Positions 1-5,175 of a stretch of DNA of 5,175 nt are shown here, piece after piece. The DNA is taken from assembly GCA_026014845.1 (NCBI GenBank), contig JAOZHM010000252.1, positions 1 through 5,175 on the forward strand, given 5' to 3'. A program made the position numbers and the translations under genes. The notes beneath the pieces are model-generated. The model ran no database searches, had not been told where the DNA came from, and saw only the letters and a program-made list of their open reading frames with translations. The stretch is from Candidatus Bathyarchaeota archaeon. GTDB taxonomy: Archaea > Thermoproteota > Bathyarchaeia > Bathyarchaeales > Bathycorpusculaceae. How positions within the stretch are numbered: position 1 is the first letter of the stretch; each line of letters begins with the position of its first letter.

Positions 1-87
1 AGAAGAAGAATAAAAGTCGATATAACACCTGACGGCTTCCTCCGCACAACAGGACCCACACCAAAGCCTTCAGGAGAAAAAAGCTGA
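1..87 (+). CDS. 3' end of an unidentified protein gene (partial)
   Basis: Frame 1 is open from the window edge to a TGA at 85-87 and gives 28 residues, beginning RRRIKVDITPDGF and ending PKPSGEKS. The other two plus frames hit stops at once (TAA at 11-13) or within the first 30 bases, which supports this frame. The piece has a basic start, a short beta-strand-like stretch (IKVDI) and a proline- and lysine-rich tail typical of a disordered C-terminus. I do not recognise the family, and too little is present to assign a function. The gene is convergent with the minus-strand cluster, whose last member ends at 460. No T-rich terminator directly follows the stop; the nearest plus-strand T tract is T6 at 350-355. 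Confidence 0.5.
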   Translation, partial: RRRIKVDITPDGFLRTTGPTPKPSGEKS

Positions 88-247
88 AAGGAAAAACCTA
101 ACACATGCCAATCGTTAAGCCGCCTACATTTAATGAACTTGGCGCGCGCATAAAGAAATGGACCAGCGAACCAAAAAAGCAAATGGTCCCACTGCATCTT
201 GTTCTGGCTCGCCCAATAAGAAAGCCCGTCGAATGGGCCTATCTACC

Positions 248-256
248 TATAAATAA
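248..256 (+). promoter_or_regulatory. TATA-box-like site (TATAAATAA)
   Basis: TATAAATAA is a good match to an archaeal TATA box read on the plus strand, and the reverse complement TTATTTATA would also serve on the minus strand. Read forward, transcription would begin near 278, about 12 bases before the ATG of the 53-codon ORF at 290-451. No clear purine-rich BRE precedes the site and no known gene follows it. It may be a chance match in AT-rich DNA. Confidence 0.25.
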
Positions 257-345
257 GGGGGGTCTATCACGTGCGCAAGCATCAAAGCAATGGCTCAGTC
301 CTTTCTTAACCTTGACATTCACAGCTATCATCACACATGCTCAGA

Positions 346-435
346 TCAGTTTTTTCGCCACCGAGCTTCGGAAACACTTAAGACAGCAAAGACTATAGTG
401 ATAGCCACCAGAATTAGCCATCGCACGATAACCAT
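346..435 (-). CDS. Possible 29-residue single-span membrane peptide
   Basis: The ORF begins with ATG at 435-433 and stops with TGA at 348-346. Residues 2-4 and 7-19 are almost all aliphatic (VIVRW then LILVAITIVFAVL), followed by the polar tail SVSEARWRKN. This is the pattern of a signal anchor or a one-helix membrane peptide. It starts 24 bases after the stop of the YkgJ-type gene on the same strand, so it could be read on the same transcript. Against it are the lack of a Shine-Dalgarno site, its very short length, and overlap with opposite-strand ORFs. It could also be the surviving signal-peptide end of a decayed exported protein, because the sequence just downstream is full of stops in this frame. 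Confidence is low. Confidence 0.22.
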   Translation of the reverse strand: MVIVRWLILVAITIVFAVLSVSEARWRKN

Positions 436-459
436 CCAAATGAGAGACTAGCTTTATGT

Positions 460-969
460 TCAAATTCTAAACCCAGCATAGATCTGAGGAAATCTTATGT
501 TCGCAGTCGTCTTGAATTGATCCTTACGCCGTCCTAGAGCAATTTCTACGAACTCATTCAATGTGCGTTTGGCGAATTTTTCTGTTGGCTCTCCATAAAC
601 AAGACCGCTACAACTAGAATCCGCATATATGAAGAATCTTCCCTCACTATAAGAGTAAACAGCCTCGTTTACATATCCATACTTAGGTTTGCTGAGAACT
701 TTAAAAGGCCAGAGCTTACACGCTTTAGGCTTCATAAACTGCAATCCGCAGAAATGCGCATTTGAGAGTTTACACAAAAACACACACGAGCCGTCGTTTC
801 TCCTTGTTACAAAGAGCTTATTCAACCCAGAAACAGTTTTGTCAACCCCGTAATTCTTAACAATTTCAAGCCACTCAGGAAAACTCAAAACGACACTGTA
901 AAACCTGCAACACTTGCCACAAACAATGCATTTCCAATCAGCAATGTATCTCCACGGAACAAACAACAT
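460..969 (-). CDS. YkgJ-type cysteine-cluster (zinc/iron-chelating) protein
   Basis: This 169-residue protein fits the YkgJ/CxxCxxCC family (zinc- or iron-chelating domain). It has nine cysteines: C14, C17, C20 and C21 form the hallmark C-x2-C-x2-CC (KCIVCGKCCRF), followed by C62 and C66 (DGSCVFLC), C74, C84 (KACKLWPF) and C120. The order 'cysteine cluster, DGxCxFL, CxL, C near a KP-x-CxLWPF turn' is the family pattern, and the length is normal. No signal peptide is seen, so it is probably cytosolic. The family is thought to bind metal, perhaps an Fe-S cluster; its biochemical role is mostly unknown. The ATG at 969 is supported by GGGAG five bases upstream and by a TATA box at 1018-1026, so the gene has its own promoter although it lies last in a co-oriented row of genes. 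The family call is firm; the function is open. Confidence 0.85.
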   Translation of the reverse strand: MLFVPWRYIADWKCIVCGKCCRFYSVVLSFPEWLEIVKNYGVDKTVSGLNKLFVTRRNDGSCVFLCKLSNAHFCGLQFMKPKACKLWPFKVLSKPKYGYVNEAVYSYSEGRFFIYADSSCSGLVYGEPTEKFAKRTLNEFVEIALGRRKDQFKTTANIRFPQIYAGFRI

Positions 970-974
970 TTTCT

Positions 975-979
975 CTCCC
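975..979 (-). promoter_or_regulatory. Shine-Dalgarno site of the YkgJ-type gene
   Basis: GGGAG on the minus strand lies five bases before the ATG at 969, within the run CTGGGAGAGAAAATG. It is the clearest ribosome-binding site in the window and fixes the start of the gene. Confidence 0.6.
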
Positions 980-1017
980 AGCTCATCCTTACCTAAATTC
1001 TCAAAATCAAAAGGGCC

Positions 1018-1026
1018 TTATAAAAA
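1018..1026 (-). promoter_or_regulatory. TATA box of the YkgJ-type gene
   Basis: TTTTTATAA on the minus strand matches the archaeal TATA consensus. Its centre is about 53 bases before the ATG, so a start of transcription some 26 bases downstream (near 996) would leave a leader of about 27 bases containing the GGGAG ribosome-binding site. The box sits just past the stop (1030) of the small ORF upstream, as expected between two transcription units. The same T5 run could also end transcription arriving from upstream. Confidence 0.5.
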
Positions 1027-1029
1027 CTA

Positions 1030-1134
1030 TTAGCAAAAGGGTTTCAGCTTTTCCGGTTTGAAATGCCCGACTCGTGCCACTTCGGGGTCTGTCCATAAAA
1101 CTCCAAAAGAAATCTTGAAAGCAACAGAACGCAT
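1030..1134 (-). CDS. Possible 34-residue protein, or relic of a larger gene
   Basis: The ORF runs from ATG at 1134 to TAA at 1032-1030, in the gap between the methyltransferase and the YkgJ-type gene. It starts 18 bases after the methyltransferase stop, with only GGA four bases before the ATG. An in-frame TAA lies a few codons upstream, so it cannot extend. The peptide starts MRSVAFKISFG and has a central WTDPEVARVG. That string resembles the FTDPEVASVG motif at the dimerisation domain of pyridine nucleotide-disulfide oxidoreductases, but a match this short may be chance. It could be a small real gene translated after the methyltransferase, a remnant of a longer gene, or a random ORF. It ends just before the TATA box of the next gene. 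Confidence 0.25.
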   Translation of the reverse strand: MRSVAFKISFGVLWTDPEVARVGHFKPEKLKPFC

Positions 1135-1152
1135 GAGTTCCGTTTACAAAGT

Positions 1153-1650
1153 CTAACTTTTCTTGTATAAGTAAATCGTGTGCGAAGGATATCCCAGTTT
1201 TGGGTTTTCGCAGAAATTATAAACCTTAACAGGTTTCCACCCCACAATCTCATAATCATGCGACACCACACGGGCTCCTTTCTTAAGCTCACCCTCAAGT
1301 TTAGGCTTAACTTTCTCATTCGCACTTGTTGTCAAATAAAGAAAAACAACGTCTGCCGAAGACAAGTCCACCTTGAACATGTCGCTGTTCACTATTGTCA
1401 CTCTGTTCTGAAGACTATGCTCATAGACAGAGCCTAACGCTTTCTTCACCAAGTCCTCCCTCAACTCGACTCCAACCGCCCTCGCGCCAAAATCTTTTGC
1501 AGCCATTATAACTGCTCTGCCGTCTCCTGCACCCAAGTCAAAGAAAACGTCTCCAGCCTTCAAATCAGCTAAAACAAGCATTTGACGAATCACTGAGGGC
1601 GGGCTTGGAACATAAGGCGCAATAAACAGTTCATGAACCTCCATTTGCAC
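1153..1650 (-). CDS. Class I SAM-dependent methyltransferase, FAM173/ATPSCKMT-like
   Basis: This protein of 163-165 residues has a Rossmann-type methyltransferase fold. YVPSPP at 13-18 is the N-terminal signature, followed by motif I, VFFDLGAGDGRAVI (35-48), with the SAM-binding glycines. The acidic residue E62 in GVELRED would hold the SAM ribose. NSDMF at 88-92 and ADVVFLYLT at 99-107 form the following motifs, and RVVSHDYEIVGWKP (127-140) closes the core. This layout and size match the FAM173 (ATPSCKMT) family. Its eukaryotic members methylate lysines in the ATP synthase c subunit and the ADP/ATP carrier; the archaeal substrate is unknown. Unlike those members, this protein has no membrane segment. 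The frame opens with GTG at 1650, and an ATG two codons later (1644) is the likelier start. Neither has a Shine-Dalgarno site, so a short or absent leader is likely. It lies 57 bases after the cysteine-rich gene. Confidence 0.85.
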   Translation of the reverse strand: MQMEVHELFIAPYVPSPPSVIRQMLVLADLKAGDVFFDLGAGDGRAVIMAAKDFGARAVGVELREDLVKKALGSVYEHSLQNRVTIVNSDMFKVDLSSADVVFLYLTTSANEKVKPKLEGELKKGARVVSHDYEIVGWKPVKVYNFCENPKLGYPSHTIYLYKKS

Positions 1651-1681
1651 ATGAGTATTGTTTTGGTTTAACCATTGTTTT

Positions 1682-1689
1682 GATATTTT
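1682..1689 (-). promoter_or_regulatory. TATA-like element before the methyltransferase gene
   Basis: AAAATATC on the minus strand lies about 35-42 bases before the two candidate start codons. A transcript starting some 26 bases downstream would begin near 1658, leaving almost no leader. That fits the absence of a Shine-Dalgarno site before this gene. The match to the consensus is only fair. Confidence 0.3.
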
Positions 1690-1707
1690 GAAAGTTTTCC
1701 ACTAATG

Positions 1708-2085
1708 CTAAGCAACATAACTTGCCTTCTTAGGTCTTGGCCTTCGAGATTCTCCGCATTTCGTGCAGCTCTGAGCACATAATTCAAGGTATTTCTTCTC
1801 GTCTGTTAATACAGCCTCCGTAGCCTTGCGGCATAATTCACTTGGCTCTTCACATCCGTGTTCTTTACAAAGACCCGATACGTAAAGGCACATGTCACGT
1901 ACATCCTTCGGTTCCAACACAGCCCTATTCGTGCGAACCAGAAGGCACAGTTCTCTGGCTAGAACACAGGTTTTAACGTACTTCGTTCTTTTAAGAACCT
2001 CTTCTCTCAATTTTTTTCGACTTATTTCCAATTTTTTCTTTCTCCATAAGCGGGATAAGAACGTTATCCAAACTACGGGGACCAT
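1708..2085 (-). CDS. Small cysteine-rich protein of unknown function
   Basis: The gene encodes up to 125 residues with nine cysteines: C40, C47, C66, C73, C78, C85, C103, C107 and C110. They lie in charged, apparently helical sequence, ending with CAQSCTKC (103-110) and a basic tail (RRPRPKK). Cysteines spaced along predicted helices, with C-x3-C-x2-C near the end, recall the four-helix-bundle cysteine-rich proteins (DUF326/copper-storage type). Metal binding is therefore plausible, but the match is loose and I would not name the family. There is no CxxC pair framework of a classic zinc ribbon. The start is uncertain: ATG at 2085 directly abuts a TATA-like run, whereas TTG at 2031 has GGAGA nine bases upstream and would give 107 residues without the hydrophobic MVPVVWITFL. 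The gene starts 29 bases after the helicase stop on the same strand. Confidence 0.7.
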   Translation of the reverse strand: MVPVVWITFLSRLWRKKKLEISRKKLREEVLKRTKYVKTCVLARELCLLVRTNRAVLEPKDVRDMCLYVSGLCKEHGCEEPSELCRKATEAVLTDEKKYLELCAQSCTKCGESRRPRPKKASYVA

Positions 2086-2086
2086 T

Positions 2087-2095
2087 AATTTAAAA
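2087..2095 (-). promoter_or_regulatory. TATA-like element before the cysteine-rich gene
   Basis: TTTTAAATT on the minus strand fills the 29-base gap between the helicase stop and the ATG at 2085. If it is a working TATA box, transcription would start near 2065, inside the annotated frame. That would favour the TTG start at 2031, which has its own GGAGA site. If it is not, the gene is probably co-transcribed with the helicase. Confidence 0.3.
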
Positions 2096-2114
2096 GTTGT
2101 TGTGAGTCTCAGCC

Positions 2115-4994
2115 TTACCAGAATCTCTTACTCAAGGCTTTGCGTTCAGCTTCAAGAACCAACTCGTAAAATCTATCCGTAAGTTCGTGTTCCTTTTCAA
2201 GAACCACCATAACATCTGACGGCCTAACCCTTCTGGCACACAACGCCACAACAGCAGGTTTTCCATGTCTCGCTATTAAATGCGCTGTCTGCAACGCCCG
2301 CCTCTGTATTTTCTCCTCTTTTTTAGTTAACTTCTCACCTTTCTTTTCAATAATTGGAAGAACCTTCTCCTCTTCAACTTTAAGAAGACCTATTGCTGTG
2401 GAACCACATCTTGGACATTTCGGCTTATCCGGCAAGTCCTTTGCAAGCACCATTTCAATATAGTCCCAACAGTTTGTGCAAACAAAAACACATGTTTCAC
2501 TAAGCAATCTTGCTTTCGCAGATTTTATGAGCACGGCTCTCATTCTTTCAGGAGGAATCAAATCGGTTTTCATGCTTACCCTTTCAATACCCACACGGGC
2601 AACCGGAGTTGCATTTCCATCAGTTATGACTTTTCGCACTTGAATTTCGCCCTCCCGAATTTTTCCGAGAACATGAATCAGCTTTTCTAGCTTCAAGTCC
2701 TTCGTGAAAACTTCTTTTTTGGCTTCTTCATAGATTGGTGTGCCTTCAAAGCTTTTTATCAGCCTTTGCAGGCTTATGCTGCTGAAGTCAGCCCATTTCT
2801 TTATGGCTCCAAAGCGCCGTGCCACATGAATCATCCTCCTCTTGAAGAGTCCAGTTTTTACGGTTGCTCTTGTTATGCTGTCTGTTATTGCTTTGTCAGA
2901 CAGGGCTCTCATTTCGTTGAACAACGTGACTATTTTGTTTGAGTTTGCTGCTCCCATTGTTTGCACGAAGATGCGGTACGGATCATGTTGAACCACAATG
3001 CTGTATCCGATTTTTTCGGAGAGCAACTGACCTATCAAATGTGCCAAAGCTCTGTTCGTAAGAGAGCCGAAGTGGACTTGAATTATAACGAATTCTTCCC
3101 AGTCTTCGACTATTATTCGTTTGTCCGTAGGAACTGGGAATCCACGGTTCACGTGCTCAACCGTTTCAGCTATAGCACGCAAAATATTCTCCTTATCAGA
3201 AGGGTACTGCTCACTCAGTTTCGCAGCAATCTCTTCTGGTGGAAGCCCATTCTTCATTTGTTCTTCAACAAAACCCCTAAAAGAGCCTACTTCTTGTGCA
3301 ATCTCAAAGGGGACTGGAATTTGCTCTCCTATCCAGCTGGGAATGGCTCCAGTAGGATCATCAACTGGTTTAACGTGTACTTTTTCTCCGGAAACGTGTA
3401 GGATTTGCCATGGGCTTCCTCTGATGATGAATTTTATTCCTGGCTTGCCGTATTCAGCCATGAAGGCTTCATCCAGTACTCCCACTGCAGAGTCGCTTGA
3501 TTCGTCAACTACAAGGTATTGCTTTTGATCAGGTATCATGGATAGGTTTCCAAAATAATATTCGAATAACGCCTTTGTTCTCCGCGGTTTTAAGGCTACT
3601 TTGTCTTCGAAGGAAACCCATGTTAGGCGTGGAAAACGTTGATGCATGTACCTGAGAATCTTTTCAACGTCTTCTAGTGTCAAATCCTTGTATGGATAGG
3701 CCTTTCTAAACATTTCCAAGATTTCATCGAATTCCAGTCTTCTTCTTCTGAGAAGCAAACCAGCGATTTGATGCGTCAAAGCATCATAAGGCTTAGGGGG
3801 AACTTCAACGGGTTCAAGGTCTTCTTTCAGTGCTTTTTTGGCTACGGCTAAAGCCTCAAGAGTGTCATCAGAATCCATTGTAATGATAATTCCTTCAGCT
3901 ATCCGTCCTACCCTGTGACCACTTCTACCTACACGCTGTATTAGCCTTGTAACCTGTCTTGGACTCATGTACTGTATGACCATGTCTATTCTGCCGATGT
4001 CTATGCCTAACTCGAGACTGCTCGTGCAAACAAGTCCTTTTAGTTCGCCGTTTTTTAGTCCTCTTTCAGCAGCAATTCTAGACGGCTTGGCAAGGGAGCC
4101 GTGGTGAATTGATACTGGAAAGTTCATGTCCCAAACTTTGAATCTACTTGCTAAAACTTCTGATATTGCGCGTGTGTTTGTGAATAATAGCACTGATTTA
4201 TGTTTGCTTATGTAGTCGCGGATTATTCGGAGCCTTGCTGCTACTTCTGGGTGCGTGTAAAGCTTTGTAGAGAGCTTGTAATCTTCACTCGTGGGTTTTG
4301 GAAAAACTATTTTAAACCTCAATATTCTTGCAACTGGGACGTGGACGATTTCGACGCTTCTGCCGTTTCCAACGAGGAACTGTGCTACTTTTTCTGGAGT
4401 GCCTATGGTTGCAGACAAACCTATTGTTTGGAAGTCCTTGCCGACTATCCATCTGAGCCTTTCTAAGGCAAGGGATAGCTGGCTTCCTCGTTTGCTGTCA
4501 GCCATCTCGTGTACTTCGTCGATTATTACCCAGCGCACATGCCTTAGATGCTGACGCAAGATCCAACCTGGCAATATAGCCTGCAAAGTTTCAGGAGTTG
4601 TGATTAGGATGGTTGGTGGGCTTCTGGATTGTCTTGTCCTTTCCTTCGTATCAGTATCCCCATGTCTGACAGCCAATTTTATGTCTAGATTGTTGCACCA
4701 CCACTCAAGCCTTTCAAGCATGTCCCTGTTTAAAGCCCGCAACGGCGTGATATACAAAACCTTTATGCCCATTATCCTTTGTGGCTCTTGAAGAAGCATG
4801 CTCAAAACAGGCAGAATGGCGGCTTCAGTCTTACCAGTAGCAGTAGGCGAAATAAGAAGAACATTTTTTCCTTCAAGAATCTTTGGAATAGCCTTTTCTT
4901 GAGGTTCTGTTGGTTTTGAGAATCCTCTTTTCTCAATCAGCCTTCGAACTGGCTTGACAAACAAATCAAAAGCATTTTCTGGAGAGTCTTTCAA
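2115..4994 (-). CDS. lhr: Lhr-like ATP-dependent superfamily 2 helicase with C-terminal zinc ribbon
   Basis: This 959-residue protein is a complete Lhr-type SF2 helicase that uses ATP to move on or unwind nucleic acid. RecA domain 1 holds PTEPQEKAIP (28-37), Walker A SPTATGKT (49-56), TPLRALNRD (83-91), TTPETL (132-137), the DEVH box (159-162) and SAT (194-196). RecA domain 2 holds LLFTNTRA (269-276), SSLELGIDIG (325-334) and QRVGRSGHRVG (353-363). A winged-helix region (about 400-480) and the Lhr beta domain follow (VGVLDEAF near 504, IRGSPWQIL near 524, IPSWIGEQIP at 551-560), then the DEAD/H-associated region. A zinc ribbon is formed by C839-x2-C842 and C860-x2-C863. The length fits archaeal Lhr-core proteins, not the 1500-residue bacterial form. 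Archaeal relatives (aLhr1, aLhr2) are linked to DNA repair or RNA metabolism; which type this is needs a tree. The start is TTG: an in-frame TAA lies nine bases upstream, and GAGGT lies ten bases before it. Confidence 0.95.
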   Translation of the reverse strand: MKDSPENAFDLFVKPVRRLIEKRGFSKPTEPQEKAIPKILEGKNVLLISPTATGKTEAAILPVLSMLLQEPQRIMGIKVLYITPLRALNRDMLERLEWWCNNLDIKLAVRHGDTDTKERTRQSRSPPTILITTPETLQAILPGWILRQHLRHVRWVIIDEVHEMADSKRGSQLSLALERLRWIVGKDFQTIGLSATIGTPEKVAQFLVGNGRSVEIVHVPVARILRFKIVFPKPTSEDYKLSTKLYTHPEVAARLRIIRDYISKHKSVLLFTNTRAISEVLASRFKVWDMNFPVSIHHGSLAKPSRIAAERGLKNGELKGLVCTSSLELGIDIGRIDMVIQYMSPRQVTRLIQRVGRSGHRVGRIAEGIIITMDSDDTLEALAVAKKALKEDLEPVEVPPKPYDALTHQIAGLLLRRRRLEFDEILEMFRKAYPYKDLTLEDVEKILRYMHQRFPRLTWVSFEDKVALKPRRTKALFEYYFGNLSMIPDQKQYLVVDESSDSAVGVLDEAFMAEYGKPGIKFIIRGSPWQILHVSGEKVHVKPVDDPTGAIPSWIGEQIPVPFEIAQEVGSFRGFVEEQMKNGLPPEEIAAKLSEQYPSDKENILRAIAETVEHVNRGFPVPTDKRIIVEDWEEFVIIQVHFGSLTNRALAHLIGQLLSEKIGYSIVVQHDPYRIFVQTMGAANSNKIVTLFNEMRALSDKAITDSITRATVKTGLFKRRMIHVARRFGAIKKWADFSSISLQRLIKSFEGTPIYEEAKKEVFTKDLKLEKLIHVLGKIREGEIQVRKVITDGNATPVARVGIERVSMKTDLIPPERMRAVLIKSAKARLLSETCVFVCTNCWDYIEMVLAKDLPDKPKCPRCGSTAIGLLKVEEEKVLPIIEKKGEKLTKKEEKIQRRALQTAHLIARHGKPAVVALCARRVRPSDVMVVLEKEHELTDRFYELVLEAERKALSKRFW

Positions 4995-5004
4995 GTTTGG
5001 TTAG

Positions 5005-5009
5005 ACCTC
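5005..5009 (-). promoter_or_regulatory. Shine-Dalgarno site deciding the TTG start of the helicase
   Basis: GAGGT on the minus strand lies ten bases before the TTG at 4994. The frame is closed by TAA at 5003-5001 and the next in-frame ATG lies beyond the Walker A motif, so this site together with TTG gives the only start that keeps the whole helicase N-terminus. No strong TATA box is seen; CTTTTAC near 5041-5047 is a weak candidate. Confidence 0.45.
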
Positions 5010-5086
5010 TGATGCTGAGGGAATAAGCGGAAAACCAAAGGTAAAAGCATTTTGGGAAGTCACGCGGTTCTTTCAAAAAAGTTTGA

Positions 5087-5175
5087 GAAAACCTGCATCA
5101 AGGACCAGTGTACCCGAGCGACATAGCCGACCATTACGGTTTAGAGCTTGAACCAGTATTCGAAGCGATTAAACA
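5087..5175 (+). CDS. 5' part of a helix-turn-helix-like gene, possibly frameshifted (partial)
   Basis: After a TGA at 5084-5086 this frame stays open to the window edge. From 5102 it reads GPVYPSDIADHYGLELEPV followed by FEAIK. 'Y-P-S-D-I-A-x-x-x-G-L' followed by a second amphipathic helix is the look of an archaeal winged-helix or helix-turn-helix DNA-binding domain. The only usual start in frame is GTG at 5108, three bases after AAGGA, which would cut off the lead-in helix such domains normally have. A neighbouring frame (5005-5085) carries a protein-like KAFWEVTRFFQKSL with no start of its own. The simplest reading is one gene with a one-base error or mutation near the A4 run at 5088-5091. 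It is divergent from the helicase and could be a regulator, but the rest lies outside the window. Confidence 0.45.

Larger units (their letters stand above)
88..459. other. Intergenic stretch without a convincing gene
   Basis: This 372-base gap separates two convergent genes. It holds three overlapping small ORFs: plus 105-398 (97 codons, basic, no recognisable domain, only a weak GGA 12 bases upstream), plus 290-451 (53 codons, 34 bases after a TATA-like site) and minus 346-435 (29 codons, hydrophobic). They lie partly on opposite strands, so they cannot all be real. T6 tracts that could end archaeal transcripts are seen on the plus strand at 350-355, and on the minus strand at 173-178 and 77-82 (A6 on the plus strand). 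The region may be decayed sequence, or it may hold an RNA gene that I cannot resolve by eye. Confidence 0.5.

Noticed and set aside
105..398. 97-codon plus-strand ORF beginning MPIVKPPTFNEL
   Set aside because: It shows no domain, has only a weak GGA 12 bases upstream, and overlaps competing ORFs on both strands. Random-looking composition outweighs its length, so it is described only as part of the intergenic stretch.
450..470. GTTCAAATTC resembling a tRNA T-loop
   Set aside because: The flanking bases do not form a five-pair T-stem, no D-arm or acceptor stem is found nearby, and the site overlaps the end of the YkgJ-type gene.
1044..1325. 93-codon minus-strand ORF overlapping the methyltransferase
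   Set aside because: It is a shifted-frame shadow of the methyltransferase C-terminus, rich in arginine, with no domain of its own.
1180..1437. 85-codon plus-strand ORF opposite the methyltransferase
   Set aside because: It lies wholly antisense to a well-supported gene and has no recognisable features.
1665..1673. Short palindrome GGTTTAACC before the methyltransferase gene
   Set aside because: Four pairs around one base are too short to claim an operator; such matches arise often by chance in AT-rich DNA.
1892..2182. 96-codon plus-strand ORF opposite the cysteine-rich gene and the helicase end
   Set aside because: It is an antisense shadow crossing two genes, with low-complexity serine, leucine and arginine content.
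2961..3528. Two overlapping plus-strand ORFs of 146 and 135 codons inside the helicase
   Set aside because: They are antisense to conserved Lhr domain sequence. Their cysteine- and serine-rich stretches are what the opposite strand of such coding sequence gives.
4200..4791. Three plus-strand ORFs (63-88 codons) opposite the helicase motor domains
   Set aside because: They are antisense to the conserved helicase motifs and show no start signals or domains.

Overview
The window reads as archaeal chromosomal DNA of moderate GC content. The evidence is a large Lhr-type superfamily 2 helicase with a C-terminal zinc ribbon, TTTTTATAA-like TATA boxes about 50 bases before a start codon, short purine-rich Shine-Dalgarno sites and non-ATG starts. 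The style of the proteins fits an uncultured TACK-type lineage such as Bathyarchaeia, but that placement is inference and no marker gene here fixes it.

Layout. Bases 1-87 hold the last 28 codons of a plus-strand gene that enters from the left. Bases 88-459 contain no convincing gene, only small competing ORFs and a TATA-like site. From 460 to 4994 everything recognisable is on the minus strand. In transcription order it is: an Lhr-like helicase (4994-2115), a small cysteine-rich protein (2085-1708), a FAM173/ATPSCKMT-like class I methyltransferase (1650-1153), a doubtful 34-codon ORF (1134-1030) and a YkgJ-type cysteine-cluster protein (969-460). To the right of the helicase, on the plus strand, an open frame running off the window edge carries a helix-turn-helix-like segment. 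It lacks a normal start and may be frameshifted.

How the genes may work together. Gaps between the minus-strand genes are short (29, 57 and 18 bases), so partial co-transcription is possible. TATA-like elements before the cysteine-rich, methyltransferase and YkgJ genes suggest several of them can also be transcribed alone. The helicase is expected to remodel DNA or RNA, the methyltransferase to modify a protein lysine, and the two cysteine-rich proteins to bind metal. Nothing in the sequence proves that they share a pathway. I see no CRISPR array, transposon, rRNA, tRNA or clear new multi-gene system. The items most worth a second look are the broken-looking gene at the right edge, the cysteine-rich gene between helicase and methyltransferase, and the two very small ORFs.
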